Part shown: positions 25,770 to 36,689 of the stretch, one piece after another
Numbering within the stretch: the first letter of the stretch is position 1
Layout: each line of letters begins with the position of its first letter
Assembly (NCBI GenBank): GCA_004352715.1
Contig: SCFE01000087.1
Coordinates: 1,350,183 to 1,414,182 of the forward strand
Direction of reading: 5' to 3'
Source of the DNA: Hofstenia miamia
Lineage: Eukaryota > Xenacoelomorpha > Acoela
Length of the DNA stretch: 64,000 bases
The notes under the pieces: generated by a model
What the model was told of the DNA's origin: nothing
Databases searched by the model: none
Seen by the model: only the letters and a program-made list of their open reading frames with translations
Made by a program: the position numbers and the translations under genes

Positions 25770-26210
25770 GATGTGAATATATATGTTTACGAAACAATGA
25801 AGCCTTCAATAGGTTGAATTGTACTTTTCGTGACTTTTCTTAAAGTTGATTTGAGAATATTCTGGTGAAAAATTTTCTCAAGATTATTGTTCGAAATTGT
25901 GAGGGCTTCATTATTTTAACAGACGTCAAAACAAAAATTTCAAATCATGTAAGTTTCGGCATTTGTACACTGATCCATCTTAAATATTGACCAATCCAGT
26001 TACCAGTAATTGAAAGTCGACTGATGAATAATTAATTTTAAAGCGTCGGCCACCTGCCATGCGTGTATTTTGCAGACTATTTATTCTTGTTACGGAGGAT
26101 TTTCTTTTGCAATTGCTGAATTTTTCTTCTAGACTATCCTTAGGCAATTTATCGAAAGTGATTTTTTGAGATTCTAAAAATTTTAATAAAAATTTTAATA
26201 TTTTCAGCTG
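25770..26210. other. Non-coding; one unassigned minus-strand frame
   Basis: A minus-strand open frame (26273-25980, 97 codons) has mixed composition but matches nothing I recognise, and it runs into the hAT insertion. It is not called as a gene. Confidence 0.4.
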
Positions 26211-26598
26211 GTCTGTGACAGGGCTTTCAAAGTTTGACGAAAATAAATTTTGAACTTTGAATATTAAGTTCAAAGTTTGATTTGAAATTTTGAACGTGTG
26301 AAAATTTGATTTTCAATTTTGATATTTTTCTTAGAAATAATTTTTACATACAAAAAATTCAAATTTATTAGACTGATTTGTAATTAAATATACATGTAGA
26401 AATGTGTAAAAACCACATAATGCATATTTTACCTATATTTGTTTAGCAATATGGAGTATATATAGTAGAACATAAATTAACCATACTTAGTACATTGTTT
26501 ATATAGAATGAAAATATTACTATTGTACTTATTGCATAGAGACATAATTTGTAATAAAAAATCCTTGACGCTTAAGAATGTTGAAATTGCTTATTTAA

Positions 26599-27299
26599 CC
26601 CTATTCCAGTTGGGCTTTTTTATGTACGTTAAACAGTTGGGGGGGCAAATTTGCCCCCCCCCCNNNNNNNNNNNNNNNNNNNNNNNNNNNNNNNNNNNNN
26701 NNNNNNNNNNNNNNNNNNNNNNNNNNNNNNNNNNNNNNNNNNNNNNNNNNNNNNNNNNNNNNNNNNNNNNNNNNNNNNNNNNNNNNNNNNNNNNNNNNNN
26801 NNNNNNNNNNNNNNNNNNNNNNNNNNNNNNNNNNNNNNNNNNNNNNNNNNNNNNNNNNNNNNNNNNNNNNNNNNNNNNNNNNNNNNNNNNNNNNNNNNNN
26901 NNNNNNNNNNNNNNNNNNNNNNNNNNNNNNNNNNNNNNNNNNNNNNNNNNNNNNNNNNNNNNNNNNNNNNNNNNNNNNNNNNNNNNNNNNNNNNNNNNNN
27001 NNNNNNNNNNNNNNNNNNNNNNNNNNNNNNNNNNNNNNNNNNNNNNNNNNNNNNCAAAAATATTGTGCTATAGCCTCAAAAAACTAGGTATTTTAAAGTT
27101 TTTTTACCGAAATTTTGCCAATAGACCTCTGGAAAATGCTTACAGAGGAAAAAGTACAGGTCCTTTTGACTCAAAATTTTCAGGGATTGGTTATAGATAA
27201 ATTTTGTTCACTGAGTCGAAAAATTTAGTTGTGTAATGGGGTCTAAAAAAAGTTATAAAAAATCTAAAGACAATTACCCCCCCCCCAACTGGAATAGGG
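26599..27299. mobile_element. piggyBac-type MITE in a TTAA site
   Basis: A 16-bp perfect inverted repeat, CCCTATTCCAGTTGGG at 26599-26614 and its complement at 27284-27299, is bounded on both sides by TTAA (26595-26598, 27300-27303). TTAA duplication with ends starting CCC is diagnostic of the piggyBac superfamily. The interior includes long G/C homopolymers and a 391-bp gap. It is inserted in the hAT element above. Confidence 0.82.
26664..27054. other. Assembly gap (N)
   Basis: 391 Ns, beginning right after a G7-CAAATTTG-C10 palindrome that would be hard to sequence. Confidence 1.
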
Positions 27300-28024
27300 T
27301 TAAGTATTCCAGGTAAATCAAGAAAACAAAGCACTATACATGATAGTCACAAAGCTTGCAAAATGTGTTCACTGATAGCTTAATCAAACATGCTAAATAA
27401 ATTACTCCTAGAGTTTTATTTAAATGAATGAATTTAAAAAGCCCTTATTAATGCCTCTCAGAGGTCTTCATTTTAACATCACTAATCATTCTAAATTTTT
27501 TATATATTTAAGAATTTACCATAAAATAATATTGGGGAAATTTAATAGTGTTGATGTGTAATTTTCGAAAAATTTGATTATCAAGGTTTGCTCTTTAGAC
27601 TCTAAAGTTTGGTTTGAAATTTGAATTTAGAATTTTATAAAATGTGATTCGAAAGTTTGGAATATTTGCACAAATTTGAAAATTTGATTTGAAAGTTTGA
27701 TCATTTGAATTTGATTTGAAAGCAGTGGTCTGTGACATAGATTTTTACAATTTCCGGAAAATTGAGGATTTAGACTTGAATTTATAGCTTAAAAGAAATA
27801 AAATATCAAAAATTGTACAGAAATTTAGAAATTGAATAACAAAAATTGTACAGAAATTTAGAAATTGAAACTTGAAAAGCACTCAAATTGATTCATTGAC
27901 TGAATTAGTAAGGTTCGTAGGTATAATTACTAGTTCAAAAATGTTTTTAAAAAATTTTCTTATGGCGATGATGACGTCATCTTATGATTACACTATTGGC
28001 CATTTCCATTTTTTGTCGTTTTCC

Positions 28025-28106
28025 TAAAACGATCTTTTCAATCTTGTTTTGTTGAACATTATTCAAATGGAGGCTTTAAAATTTCCTTGGTTGTGGTTTA
28101 GTCTCA
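28025..28106 (+). pseudogene. TRIM-like 3'-end remnant
   Basis: ACGATCTTTTCAATCTTG onward aligns by eye with the last 80 bp of the intact copies (the CGATCTTCTCAATCTG segment through the end of the gene). The intact LVAV-stop reads as degraded LVVV-stop. This is the tail of a dead copy. Confidence 0.6.
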
Positions 28107-28179
28107 CATCTTTTTTTACATTTCGTTTTAGCCGTCTTTGCGAACTAGTTTAGATTTGTCTACACTTTGGAATTATTTT

Positions 28180-28405
28180 TCAATTGGATTTTATAGATGA
28201 TGCAGTAAAGCAATATACACAAATACATGCTGATTTACCCACTATTGCAAATAGCCCTGTGAAAATTCTGTTCAGAATTTCTGGCTATCAGTTCATCTTA
28301 GATTATCGAAAGTCGCAAAATCCCACTGAGAATCTTTTATCATTTCAGGAGCTAATTTATATTGAATTTCGTATACTCTCTTTAGCACAAGATGCCTTTT
28401 TATTT
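28180..28405 (+). pseudogene. TRIM-like coiled-coil fragment
   Basis: Reads DDAVKQYTQIHADLPTI, then SSYQFI-like SGYQFILDYRKSQNPTENL, then IYIEFRILSL. It corresponds to residues around 258-325 of the intact TRIM-like proteins (DEAVNKYAKLHDDLI ... YQFVKDYQQFQNPTKDLL). It has no RING, B-boxes or propeller attached, and it follows the 3' tail of another dead copy, so it derives from a different duplicate. Confidence 0.8.
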
Positions 28406-29060
28406 ATTCACTTATGTTATTATTTTTTGAATACTCTGTACGATTTTTTGATCACGCTGTTATTTTCTTTCATTTATCACTCTAGCGTAACTTAAATTTT
28501 TGATCAACTTTTGATTAAGTGTTTCTTAACGGCCATGTTGTTATTGGTTTCATTATTATTTTTTGCGAAACATTATGTTATTATAAGGCTAAATAAGATT
28601 GTTATCAATAGATATTTCGTTTAGTTTCATATGGGTTCTATTATGATGTTTGTAAAATCATAATTTTAAAATATTTTCGAAATGCTTCTCAAGATTAATG
28701 TAGTCCTAAATGGAAACATTTTCTCAATTTTAATCTTATATGTAAGTGTTGACATAAGCAACAACTATTAAATATAAAATTTTCAATCTAACTGTTGCCT
28801 GTGATTTACGATTGCGTTTTTACGAAAATAATTGTAATTAGTATGAGACATATTAATTGGAGTGTACATAGAATTTAAACCTGTTTCACGTTTTTGTTTA
28901 ATCTTTATACGTTAATTGCAAACGGGGGCATGATTTACTAAAACATCTTTTAGTAAGTCATGACGGGGGTTTACTTTACTCTTTGTCATAGCTGCATGCA
29001 ATATATGTCAATCTTTATAAAGTTTAATTGCGATAAGACAACGATTGATTATTAATAATT
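28406..29060. other. Upstream region of TRIM-like gene C
   Basis: No coding sequence recognised. It must include at least part of the 5'UTR intron implied by the splice acceptor at 29078-29079; the first exon and promoter could not be located. Confidence 0.4.
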
Positions 29061-29069
29061 AATAACTTT

Positions 29070-29079
29070 TGTTTTTCAG
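29070..29079 (+). promoter_or_regulatory. Splice acceptor of 5'UTR intron (gene C)
   Basis: Pyrimidine tract TGTTTTTCAG ending in AG at 29078-29079, 24 nt before the first ATG of gene C. The same arrangement is kept in copies D and E and in pseudogene A. Confidence 0.65.
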
Positions 29080-29103
29080 AGTTTGCACAATATTGCAGTG
29101 CAT

Positions 29104-30948
29104 ATGGAATGTTTAGTCTGTTCAATTTGCTTGGAAACATTTAAAGATCCTCAAATTCTCCCTTGTCTTCACTCATTCTGCAGTACTTGTTTGGATAATA
29201 CATGTAGGGACAGCATTAAATTTGATTGTCCCATTTGTAGAAATACGTCAGATGTTGGTAGTTGGAAGAAAGATCTTCGCGCTCAAGAGTTTTTAGCATA
29301 TCTTAGGAACTTTAATCTACATGATCTTTCTGATTTAAAAGTCTGCAGTGATTGCGAGAGCGAAACAAATTATGCTGACTTGCATTTGTGGAAAAATTGT
29401 TCAGAAACATTTTGTTTAGATTGTTCCCTGCATCACAAAAAATCAAGGAAATCAAAGTCTCATGCTGTCTATTCACTTATACCTGAAAGTGTGCAAGTTT
29501 GTTTAATTCATAATAAAAAATTGGAATTTTTTTGCCAGAACGTTACTTGCTCTTTAGCAATTTGCAGCTCTTGCGCTATTCTGGAACATCAGGGTCATAA
29601 AATGTGCACAATAGATTGTAAGGCCCAGCAATACATGGAGGAAATTTCCAAATTTTTTATGGAGAATGACACAAAATTGAAGGATATTCAAGAGCACATT
29701 TGCAGAGTTAAAAACAGAAAAATCCGTTTTGAGGAAGAGGTTGAAGAAATTAGGCTATTGTTGAAAACAAGACGTGATTATCTTTTGAAAGGTATTAATG
29801 AATCATACACTGAACAGATTGCTGTTTTAGAATCAAATCAAAAAAAGTTTTCAAGTAAAATGAATGAGGCTGTCAAAGAATGTACAAAGTTACATGAAAA
29901 TTTAATCGCTATTAAACAATCATGTGAAAATTCTTTCAAGAATCTGTCTAGTTATCAGTTTATCAAGGATTTTCGACAATTTCAAATTCCCACTAAGGAT
30001 TCATTATCTTTTGATCAAGAATTTTATTTTGAATTTCCTATACTCACTTTAAAATATGATGATGTGAACATGAGATCTCTTATTGGTCATGTCGATTCAA
30101 TTATCAATGAAGATTTTAAATTGAAAGATACAAAGCAAGCATATGTAGTTTCTACTGTTTGGAAATCTAAGGAAATCAATCGTGCTGTTTATGACTTTCA
30201 ATGTAACGAGTTGGTTACTTTTGAAAAGAGTAACCTCAAATATTCTCTTGTCAAGGTTTCTGAGCGAGGTATAGTCAAGAAAAGTACGTATGATCTTACA
30301 TGCATGCGTTTCATCAGAAGCTTGGCGTTACTACCCAATGCAAGACTGCTTTTACTCGCGAAGAAGATAGGTAATAGTAGTTTATCGCTGCATTTGTTGT
30401 CAGAGGATACGACCGGATATTCCGACTTTCCAATTTCGTTTTGCGATGTGAAAGATATTGAATTGATCAGTGGAACGCCTTGCAAACAGTTTGTTTATTT
30501 TTATTGTAACGATTACTGTGTACACAAGTTTAATTCAATTAATTTTGAATCTCGTAGATCATGTGTGAATTTACCCTGTGCTGCAGCAACCATGGCCGTA
30601 AACGAAAATTGTGATTATATTGCATTTTGCGTTAAGAATTTCGAAAATATTTACATATTTTCCTTCGAGCAGGAGAATCTTTTAAAAGTTTTTGAAAATC
30701 CAGGTGCATGGTATCTTCATTGTACGTTTCTTTCAGACGATATTATTATTGCGTATTCACAGCATTTGAAAAGTTTTGAAACTTTTAGTTTAAAGGAAAA
30801 TAAGAGTATTAAAAGAATTTCTTTGCCATGTCAACAGTCGGGTCAAGATTATCCTCAAATAAATTCATTAATCGCACGATCTTCTCGTTCTGTTTTTGTT
30901 GGACTTTACGACAATCAGAATCATGAGATTTTGTTGGTAGCTGTTTAG
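29104..30948 (+). CDS. TRIM-like RING/B-box E3 ligase, copy C
   Basis: Intact 614-residue protein, probably a cytoplasmic E3 ubiquitin ligase of the tripartite-motif type. The RING is C3HC4 (C6-x2-C9, C21-L-H23-x2-C26-x2-C29, C42-P-I-C45). B-box1 is at 81-120, where one expected zinc ligand is Trp96 (LWKNC) although copies D and E keep Cys. B-box2 spans 133-165 (CLIH ... CAILEHQGHK). A long charged helical region to about 310 fits the TRIM coiled coil. Residues from about 345 to the end contain repeated units ending in short F/V-rich strands, and I infer a divergent WD/NHL-like beta-propeller. The start is set at the first ATG, 24 nt after a splice acceptor. There is no intron in the coding part. 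The family call is firm; the substrate is unknown. Confidence 0.93.
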   Translation: MECLVCSICLETFKDPQILPCLHSFCSTCLDNTCRDSIKFDCPICRNTSDVGSWKKDLRAQEFLAYLRNFNLHDLSDLKVCSDCESETNYADLHLWKNCSETFCLDCSLHHKKSRKSKSHAVYSLIPESVQVCLIHNKKLEFFCQNVTCSLAICSSCAILEHQGHKMCTIDCKAQQYMEEISKFFMENDTKLKDIQEHICRVKNRKIRFEEEVEEIRLLLKTRRDYLLKGINESYTEQIAVLESNQKKFSSKMNEAVKECTKLHENLIAIKQSCENSFKNLSSYQFIKDFRQFQIPTKDSLSFDQEFYFEFPILTLKYDDVNMRSLIGHVDSIINEDFKLKDTKQAYVVSTVWKSKEINRAVYDFQCNELVTFEKSNLKYSLVKVSERGIVKKSTYDLTCMRFIRSLALLPNARLLLLAKKIGNSSLSLHLLSEDTTGYSDFPISFCDVKDIELISGTPCKQFVYFYCNDYCVHKFNSINFESRRSCVNLPCAAATMAVNENCDYIAFCVKNFENIYIFSFEQENLLKVFENPGAWYLHCTFLSDDIIIAYSQHLKSFETFSLKENKSIKRISLPCQQSGQDYPQINSLIARSSRSVFVGLYDNQNHEILLVAV

Positions 30949-31179
30949 TTTACACATCTTAGTATAACAGTAATAATATATTTATTTCCTTGCGTTGCAA
31001 CTTCTTTAATTATAGCAAGAAAATAGAAGAGTAATCTTCGGTCGAACATGTACATAGTTAGGGTCTGGACTGGATACAACCAGATGACATTCCAGATTAG
31101 TCTGAACATAAACATTCATCCATTACGTATCGTGAAATCAAACAGGGGCGAAAACAACAACTCCTTGACGAAGGTAATA

Positions 31180-32329
31180 ACATGGTTGCTGTTAGGAAAA
31201 TATTTCCCTTCCCATTCCCATGACATTCCCATGATAAAACGATGGAATTCCCATATTTTCTTATAACTAAGATATTTGTAGCAAAATTTCTCACAAAATC
31301 AGTCTCATATCATGTTTAGCATATATTCTAAATTTATAATTTTCGAAAACAGAATTACTCGATTTTGATTATGATGTCTGCCGAATTACATGTATTTTCT
31401 TTCAAAATGCAATCTATATTTCGCATTTTAAATAACAATGTAACATTCTATATAAATCTTCGCCAACTGAGGTAAAATACAATGCGATCACAAATATTAG
31501 TTAACTCTATCTCGGCTGGGCTTTTTCACTTTTAAATTCCCCGTCATTGATACAAATCCTATTCATCACCAGCATATGCCTGAATACTAAAGGAACAAAC
31601 AAATCGATATTCTGGTGTTCTGACGCCATAATTTGCACTGATGTCAGCAAATTGACTGCAATACCAAAACATTTAAAAAATGTGTTTCAAGACCACAATA
31701 ACGCTATTTAAAAGGGTAATGATTCGATGTCATCCTGAGCTGACGTTCTGAAACGAATTTATCGATGAAGATAGCAATAAAAAACTAGATTTTAGAATAA
31801 TATGTGTATAACTATAAAAATATTGAAAATATAATTTCTATTTTTAGACGTTTGTGTTGCTAACAATATTTTAGAAAGAGTCAGGGTTAAATCTTCTTTC
31901 AAATTCGAGTTTAATTATATTTCACAAGGGGGTGCTGAGAAAGCACCGCCACCACTTCTACCTCGATTGTGATTGGATTAAATGTGTTGTTGCATCATAC
32001 AAGCTTTTTTTAGACACGTTTTTGGAAATGTTTGAAATATATTTTGCTGCAAACTACAGTCGGCTTTGAACACAGCGCTAGCCAATGACTCAACAGTTGT
32101 TGATGACACAGGAATAGAGTAAATAAATCTTGAAAATTTATCAGAACAGGCATATGAAAGACATTTTCCAGAATGAAATTGGGTATTTAATGCAGCTTTG
32201 CATTTAAATTTTCCTAATTATTTCCCATTTCCAATGAGAAAAATATTTGATTAAGTTCCCATTATTTTAACTTGGGAAATTTCTCATGCGATTCCCATGA
32301 GAATCCATCCCATTTCTATCAGCAGTCCT
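31180..32329. mobile_element. Probable hAT-type element with 8-bp TSD
   Basis: AGGTAATA is present at 31172-31179 and 32330-32337. The left end contains TTGCTGTTAGGAAA and the right end, on the complement, contains CTGCTGATAGAAAT at nearly the same distance. Both ends carry ATTCCCATG-type repeats. No transposase was recognised. It lies 0.2 kb downstream of TRIM-like gene C. The very end bases differ between the two sides, so the exact termini are uncertain. Confidence 0.55.
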
Positions 32330-32337
32330 AGGTAATA

Positions 32338-33845
32338 TAAAGAAGCAAAAACAAATTAAGTACTGTAAAATCTTTTCGTTTCATTGAAAAAGTAAGGCCC
32401 GCAAATCTCTTTGATTGCTAATCGAGGACTCCGATCATTTTTATTTTGTTTAAGGGATTATTAGCATTTTTCATGTAATGAAATAGTCTGCAACGTAAAT
32501 CTTCCCAACGATTAAATAAGGATTTTGTGTACTTCAGAGTAAATTCGGCTTAGTTATTCTGAAAAATCTCTTTTGTATGCATTTGATCTTTATATTTTGC
32601 CTGTCTGTAATACTATTATGCTACTATCGGCAACAGTATTTTAAAGTTAATTTGATTAAAGCAAATATGCATAATATTTCTTGCTGGACAACACTGAAGA
32701 TAAGTTGTTTAATGTATTTTTTGTCACTTTACCAGGTAGTTGATTTATATGCTCATCCAATTTTGGATTGTTTAGGATCGTAGCTACAAATAATTTCTTT
32801 GACATGATTGCTTTTGTTATTCACAATCAATGTCAGTTTCTTGTGATAGATTTTTAATTTTTTGAAAATGTAATATAATTGCTTTAGTTTTACTACTATT
32901 AAGAACAGCGCTATATTCAGGAAACTATTCATTTGTTATCCCGATAATTTTGACTTTATTCTTCATTAATAGAAGGGAAATATCACATGAAAAAAACTTA
33001 CAAATACTGTCCTAATATTGTTTGTGGAGGTACTCCAGTGTAGATTATATTCCAGTCTAATGCAATTCCACAGTGAATTTTTATCCTGTTTCCTGTTGCT
33101 TAAAAAAGAAACTATTCACTTTATTTTTCGTCTTTTACATTCCTGCAGCTTCAAATCGTTAAGTCGAAATAAAAGTACCTTGAAAATTTTTATATATTTT
33201 ATAAAGGGGTTATACTAACATTAGATCTAAAAATATCCCTGTCATGGCCACTTCCTGATTCTTGTATTTTTTCTTTTTTACAAGTCATATTTGATCATGT
33301 GACCATTTCGTATTAGATATTTCATTATTTCATTTTCCGTTTAAGTTCGCACATCACCTACGATCTTGGGTAAAACCCGTTTTGACATAATTGAGCTATC
33401 ATCTTGTATGAATTTTCTAATTGTATGAGTCGTTGCCTTTTACAATGTAACCAGAAAACAAACGTCTAAACTCACGAAATTTTCATAGTATTATTTGAAA
33501 TACCTTCAATGTACCTGGAGATCGATGCAATCGGAACCGGACACATGCGTTTCAAATTTAATTAATTAAAGGAAAATATACAATATCCAATTTCTCAATT
33601 TAACTGATGCTTGATTTACGTTCCGTTTAATTTTTAGGAAAATAATTGAAACCCATTTATCGTGGTTTATATAGAAAATTAAAGTTATTTCCGGTTAGTT
33701 GTTTAAGTTTAAAATAAATAATAGTAAATGGGTTTTTTCTTACTATTTGTGTAACTCTGTAGATGTAGAGTGTATTACATATTAATCTTAAAAATTATGG
33801 ATAATTTGCCTTACGCGTGCGATTTATTTAAATTATTGACGGTAT
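32338..33845. other. Intergenic, includes 5' region of copy D
   Basis: No gene recognised. It presumably holds the promoter, first exon and 5'UTR intron of copy D. Confidence 0.45.
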
Positions 33846-33856
33846 TTATTTTTCAG
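33846..33856 (+). promoter_or_regulatory. Splice acceptor of 5'UTR intron (copy D)
   Basis: TTATTTTTCAG ends at 33856, exactly 24 nt before the conserved ATG at 33881. This makes the further upstream in-frame ATG (33797) intronic. Confidence 0.65.
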
Positions 33857-33880
33857 ATTTCACGCGCTTTTGCTGAGCAT

Positions 33881-35754
33881 ATGGAATGCTTGGTGTGTTC
33901 AATTTGCCTGGAAACCTTTAAAGACCCTCAAGTACTCCCTTGTCTTCACTCGTTCTGCAGTTCTTGTTTGGATACGATAAGCAAGAACAAAATTAAATTC
34001 GATTGTCCTATTTGTAGAACTACGTCAGATGTTGGCAGTTGGAAAAAAGATTTTCGCGCTCAAGAATTTTTAGAATACTTTCACAAACTTAATCCTCATG
34101 ATATTTCTGATTTACAAATCTGCAGTAATTGCGAAAGCGAAATAAATTATTCTGATGTGCATTTGTGTCGAGACTGTTCAGAAACACTTTGCTTGGAATG
34201 CTCCCTCTACCATAAAAAATCAAAGAAATCAAAAACACATACTGTTTATTCACTTATACCTGAAAGTGCACAAGTATGTTCGAAGCATAATAAAAAATTG
34301 GAATTTTTCTGCCAAATCGCTGGCTGCTCTTTAGCGATTTGTAGCAATTGTGCCATTCTGGAACATCAAGGCCATAAAATGTGCACAATAGATGATCAAG
34401 CCAAAACATACATGAATGATATTTCAAAATTTTTCTTAGACCATGAGTCAAAACTAAATGATGTTCATGAGCACATTTGCAGACTTAAAAACAGAAAAGT
34501 CCGTTTTGAGGAAGAAGTAGAAGAAATTAGGGCCCAGCTAAAAAATAGACTCGATTCTCTTTTGAAAGCTGTCAATGAGGCATACAATGAACAGATTGCT
34601 GTTTTAGAATCAAATCAAAAAATGTTTTCATGTAAAATGGATGAAGCAGTCAATAAATATGCAAAACTACATGATGATTTAATCACTATTAAACAATCAT
34701 GTGAAAATTCTTTCCAGAATCTGTCTAGCTATCAATTTGTCAAGGATTATCAACAATTTCAAAATCCAACCAAGGATTTATTATCATTCAAGGAGTCATT
34801 TTATTTTGAATTTCCGATACTTACTTTCAAATATAATGATGTGAACATGAAAAATTTTATTGGTCATGTCGATCAATTATCAATGAAGATTTTGAATTGA
34901 AAAGTCTACAATATGCACATGTAGTTTCTACTATTTTTAAATCTAGGAACATTCCTAGTGCTGTTTATGATTCCCAATGCAGAGATTTACTTGTCTTCGA
35001 AAGGGAAAATGATAAGTATTTTCTCATTAAGGTATCTGGAAAGGGTACGCTGAAATCAACTATATGCGATATTACCTCCACTGACTTTCAAAAGGCAGTT
35101 GATATTGCACGCATTCAGTGTGGTGATATGCGAAATGTTGTACTGAAATGTATGGCATTGCTGTCCAATGGAAAAATACTTTTGTTCATACAAAAATTAC
35201 CTCATGATACATATTTTCTTTTGTTACAAGAAGATATGGCCCAAGCTTGCGATTTTTCTATTTCATTTTGCGATGTCCGATCTATTGAATTGATTTCCGG
35301 AACGCCTTGCAAACAGTTTGTTTATTTTTATTGTAAGGATAACTCCATATACAAGTTTGATTCAATTAGTTCTGATTCGCGCAGATCTGTTGTACGGTTA
35401 CAAGACGTTGTAACATCCATGGCTGTAAGCAAAAATTGTGATCACATTGCGTTTTGCAGTTTTCAACAGATTTTCGTTTTTTCCTTTGAACAAGCAACGA
35501 TTTTAAAAGTTTTTCAAAATTATGCTTGGTATCACTGTTCTACTTTTTTATCAGACGACAATATTATAGCTTATGATCAAAATAGTAATGCTTTAGAAGT
35601 TGTCAGCTTAAAAGAACCTACGCCTATCAAAAGGAAGTGGTGTTTGTTTAGGGATAAGCCAACTCAGGTTTCAATAATAGCCCGAACTTCCCAATCTGTT
35701 TTTGTTGGACTTCTTTACAATGGAAATTATGAAATTTGGCTGGTAGCCGTCTAG
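33881..35754 (+). pseudogene. TRIM-like copy D, split by 1-nt frameshift
   Basis: The first frame (33881-34900, 339 residues) encodes an intact C3HC4 RING, B-box1 with all ligands, B-box2 and the coiled coil. The second frame (34897-35754) encodes the rest of the linker and the propeller-like region, ending EIWLVAV. By eye against copy C, one T is missing at 34873/34874 (GTCGATCAATT versus GTCGATTCAATT). This is the only disruption. Either it is a sequencing or assembly error and the gene is intact (about 624 residues), or it is a very young pseudogene or a truncated RING/B-box/coiled-coil product. The middle of the protein (DVNMKNFIGHVD) resembles copy C, while the 3' end and flank resemble copy E. 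The start is chosen by homology and by the splice acceptor. Confidence 0.88.
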
Positions 35755-36125
35755 TTTACACAATTACAATTTCTATATATGCATTGTGTCAACTGCTTTT
35801 GACTATTGTAGGTTATCGAAATATATTACAAAGAAAAACGATGACTTGCAAAGTAAATCTTCTCTCATTTCCCTTATGATCACAAAGCAGCTACTGACAT
35901 TCACCGGAATTTATTCTGTTTCCTGGCACACATCTTGTTCTCAAGGTTATCTTACTTTTCCCTCCAAAATCCCAAGCATTTTCTTGCAACAGGACATTAA
36001 CTATTATTTCATTGTCCACTATTCAAATTCTAAACTGGAATTCACCTTTATTATGATAATATATAATTAATATGCATATTGGAAAGTTATTTTACATTTT
36101 AAAACCAGAATATAGTCTATATCAG
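35755..36125 (+). repeat. 3' flank of D, shared with E
   Basis: From the stop codon onward, over 300 bp match the flank of copy E (40158-40480) very closely, for example GCATTGTGTCAACTGCTTTT and GATGACTTGCAAAGTAAA. An insertion in D near 35980 is the main difference. Probably 3'UTR plus downstream sequence duplicated together with the gene. Confidence 0.85.
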
Positions 36126-36689
36126 TGTTGTCGTAGATCGTACAATCCCTAAAAATTTACATGGATCGATCTAAAAAGGATTTATATCCTCCAGGAATAT
36201 TCCCCGGAAAACAAATTAAAGCAATTCTTGGTGTTTTGAACACCATATAGGAGAGATGTATGCCGCTTAAGCAAAATTAATATTTTGATTATTATAGCAC
36301 ACATGTAATTAGTTTTCATGCTGTAATGTGATTGGTACACACGTATAATATTGTATAAAATTGTTGAGAGTTTATTTTCAACATCCATTTTCAGCACTGT
36401 ACTTAAAAATATATCTTAAGTTTTTGATTCACAATGATCGATTGGAGATCTATAAAATATCTTTTCTGTTCTATATCCAGTGGATATCCATGGATTGGAT
36501 GGATTCATGTCTAAATCCAGATTCACTGCAATCCTGGAATATATCGTTAGTTGCCAGAATAACGGTTTTTGATGAATAGAAACTTGCTTGTTAACCCCAA
36601 TCAAAGCTATGCAGGTACGACTGAAGCAATAATTCGATTGGGTAGAAAAATAATAAATTAATTGTGGTAAATATTTTCTTAATTTTTCT

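Larger units (their letters stand above)
26219..27727. mobile_element. hAT-type element with perfect 8-bp TSD
   Basis: The flanks GTCTGTGA at 26211-26218 and 27728-27735 are identical. The left end CAGGGCTTTCAAAGTTTGA pairs with the right end (complement CACTGCTTTCAAATCAAA), including the shared GCTTTCAAA. Many AAATTTGAA / TTCAAATTT repeats lie below both ends, a common hAT feature. There is no transposase. A piggyBac-type MITE (26599-27299) sits inside; without it this element is about 0.8 kb. Confidence 0.78.

Noticed and set aside
25980-26273. 97-codon minus-strand frame
   Set aside because: It runs across the hAT insertion boundary (26219), so it cannot be one old exon; no similarity recognised.
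33797-33880. Upstream ATG that would extend copy D by 28 residues
   Set aside because: It lies before a conserved splice acceptor and has no counterpart in copies C and E.
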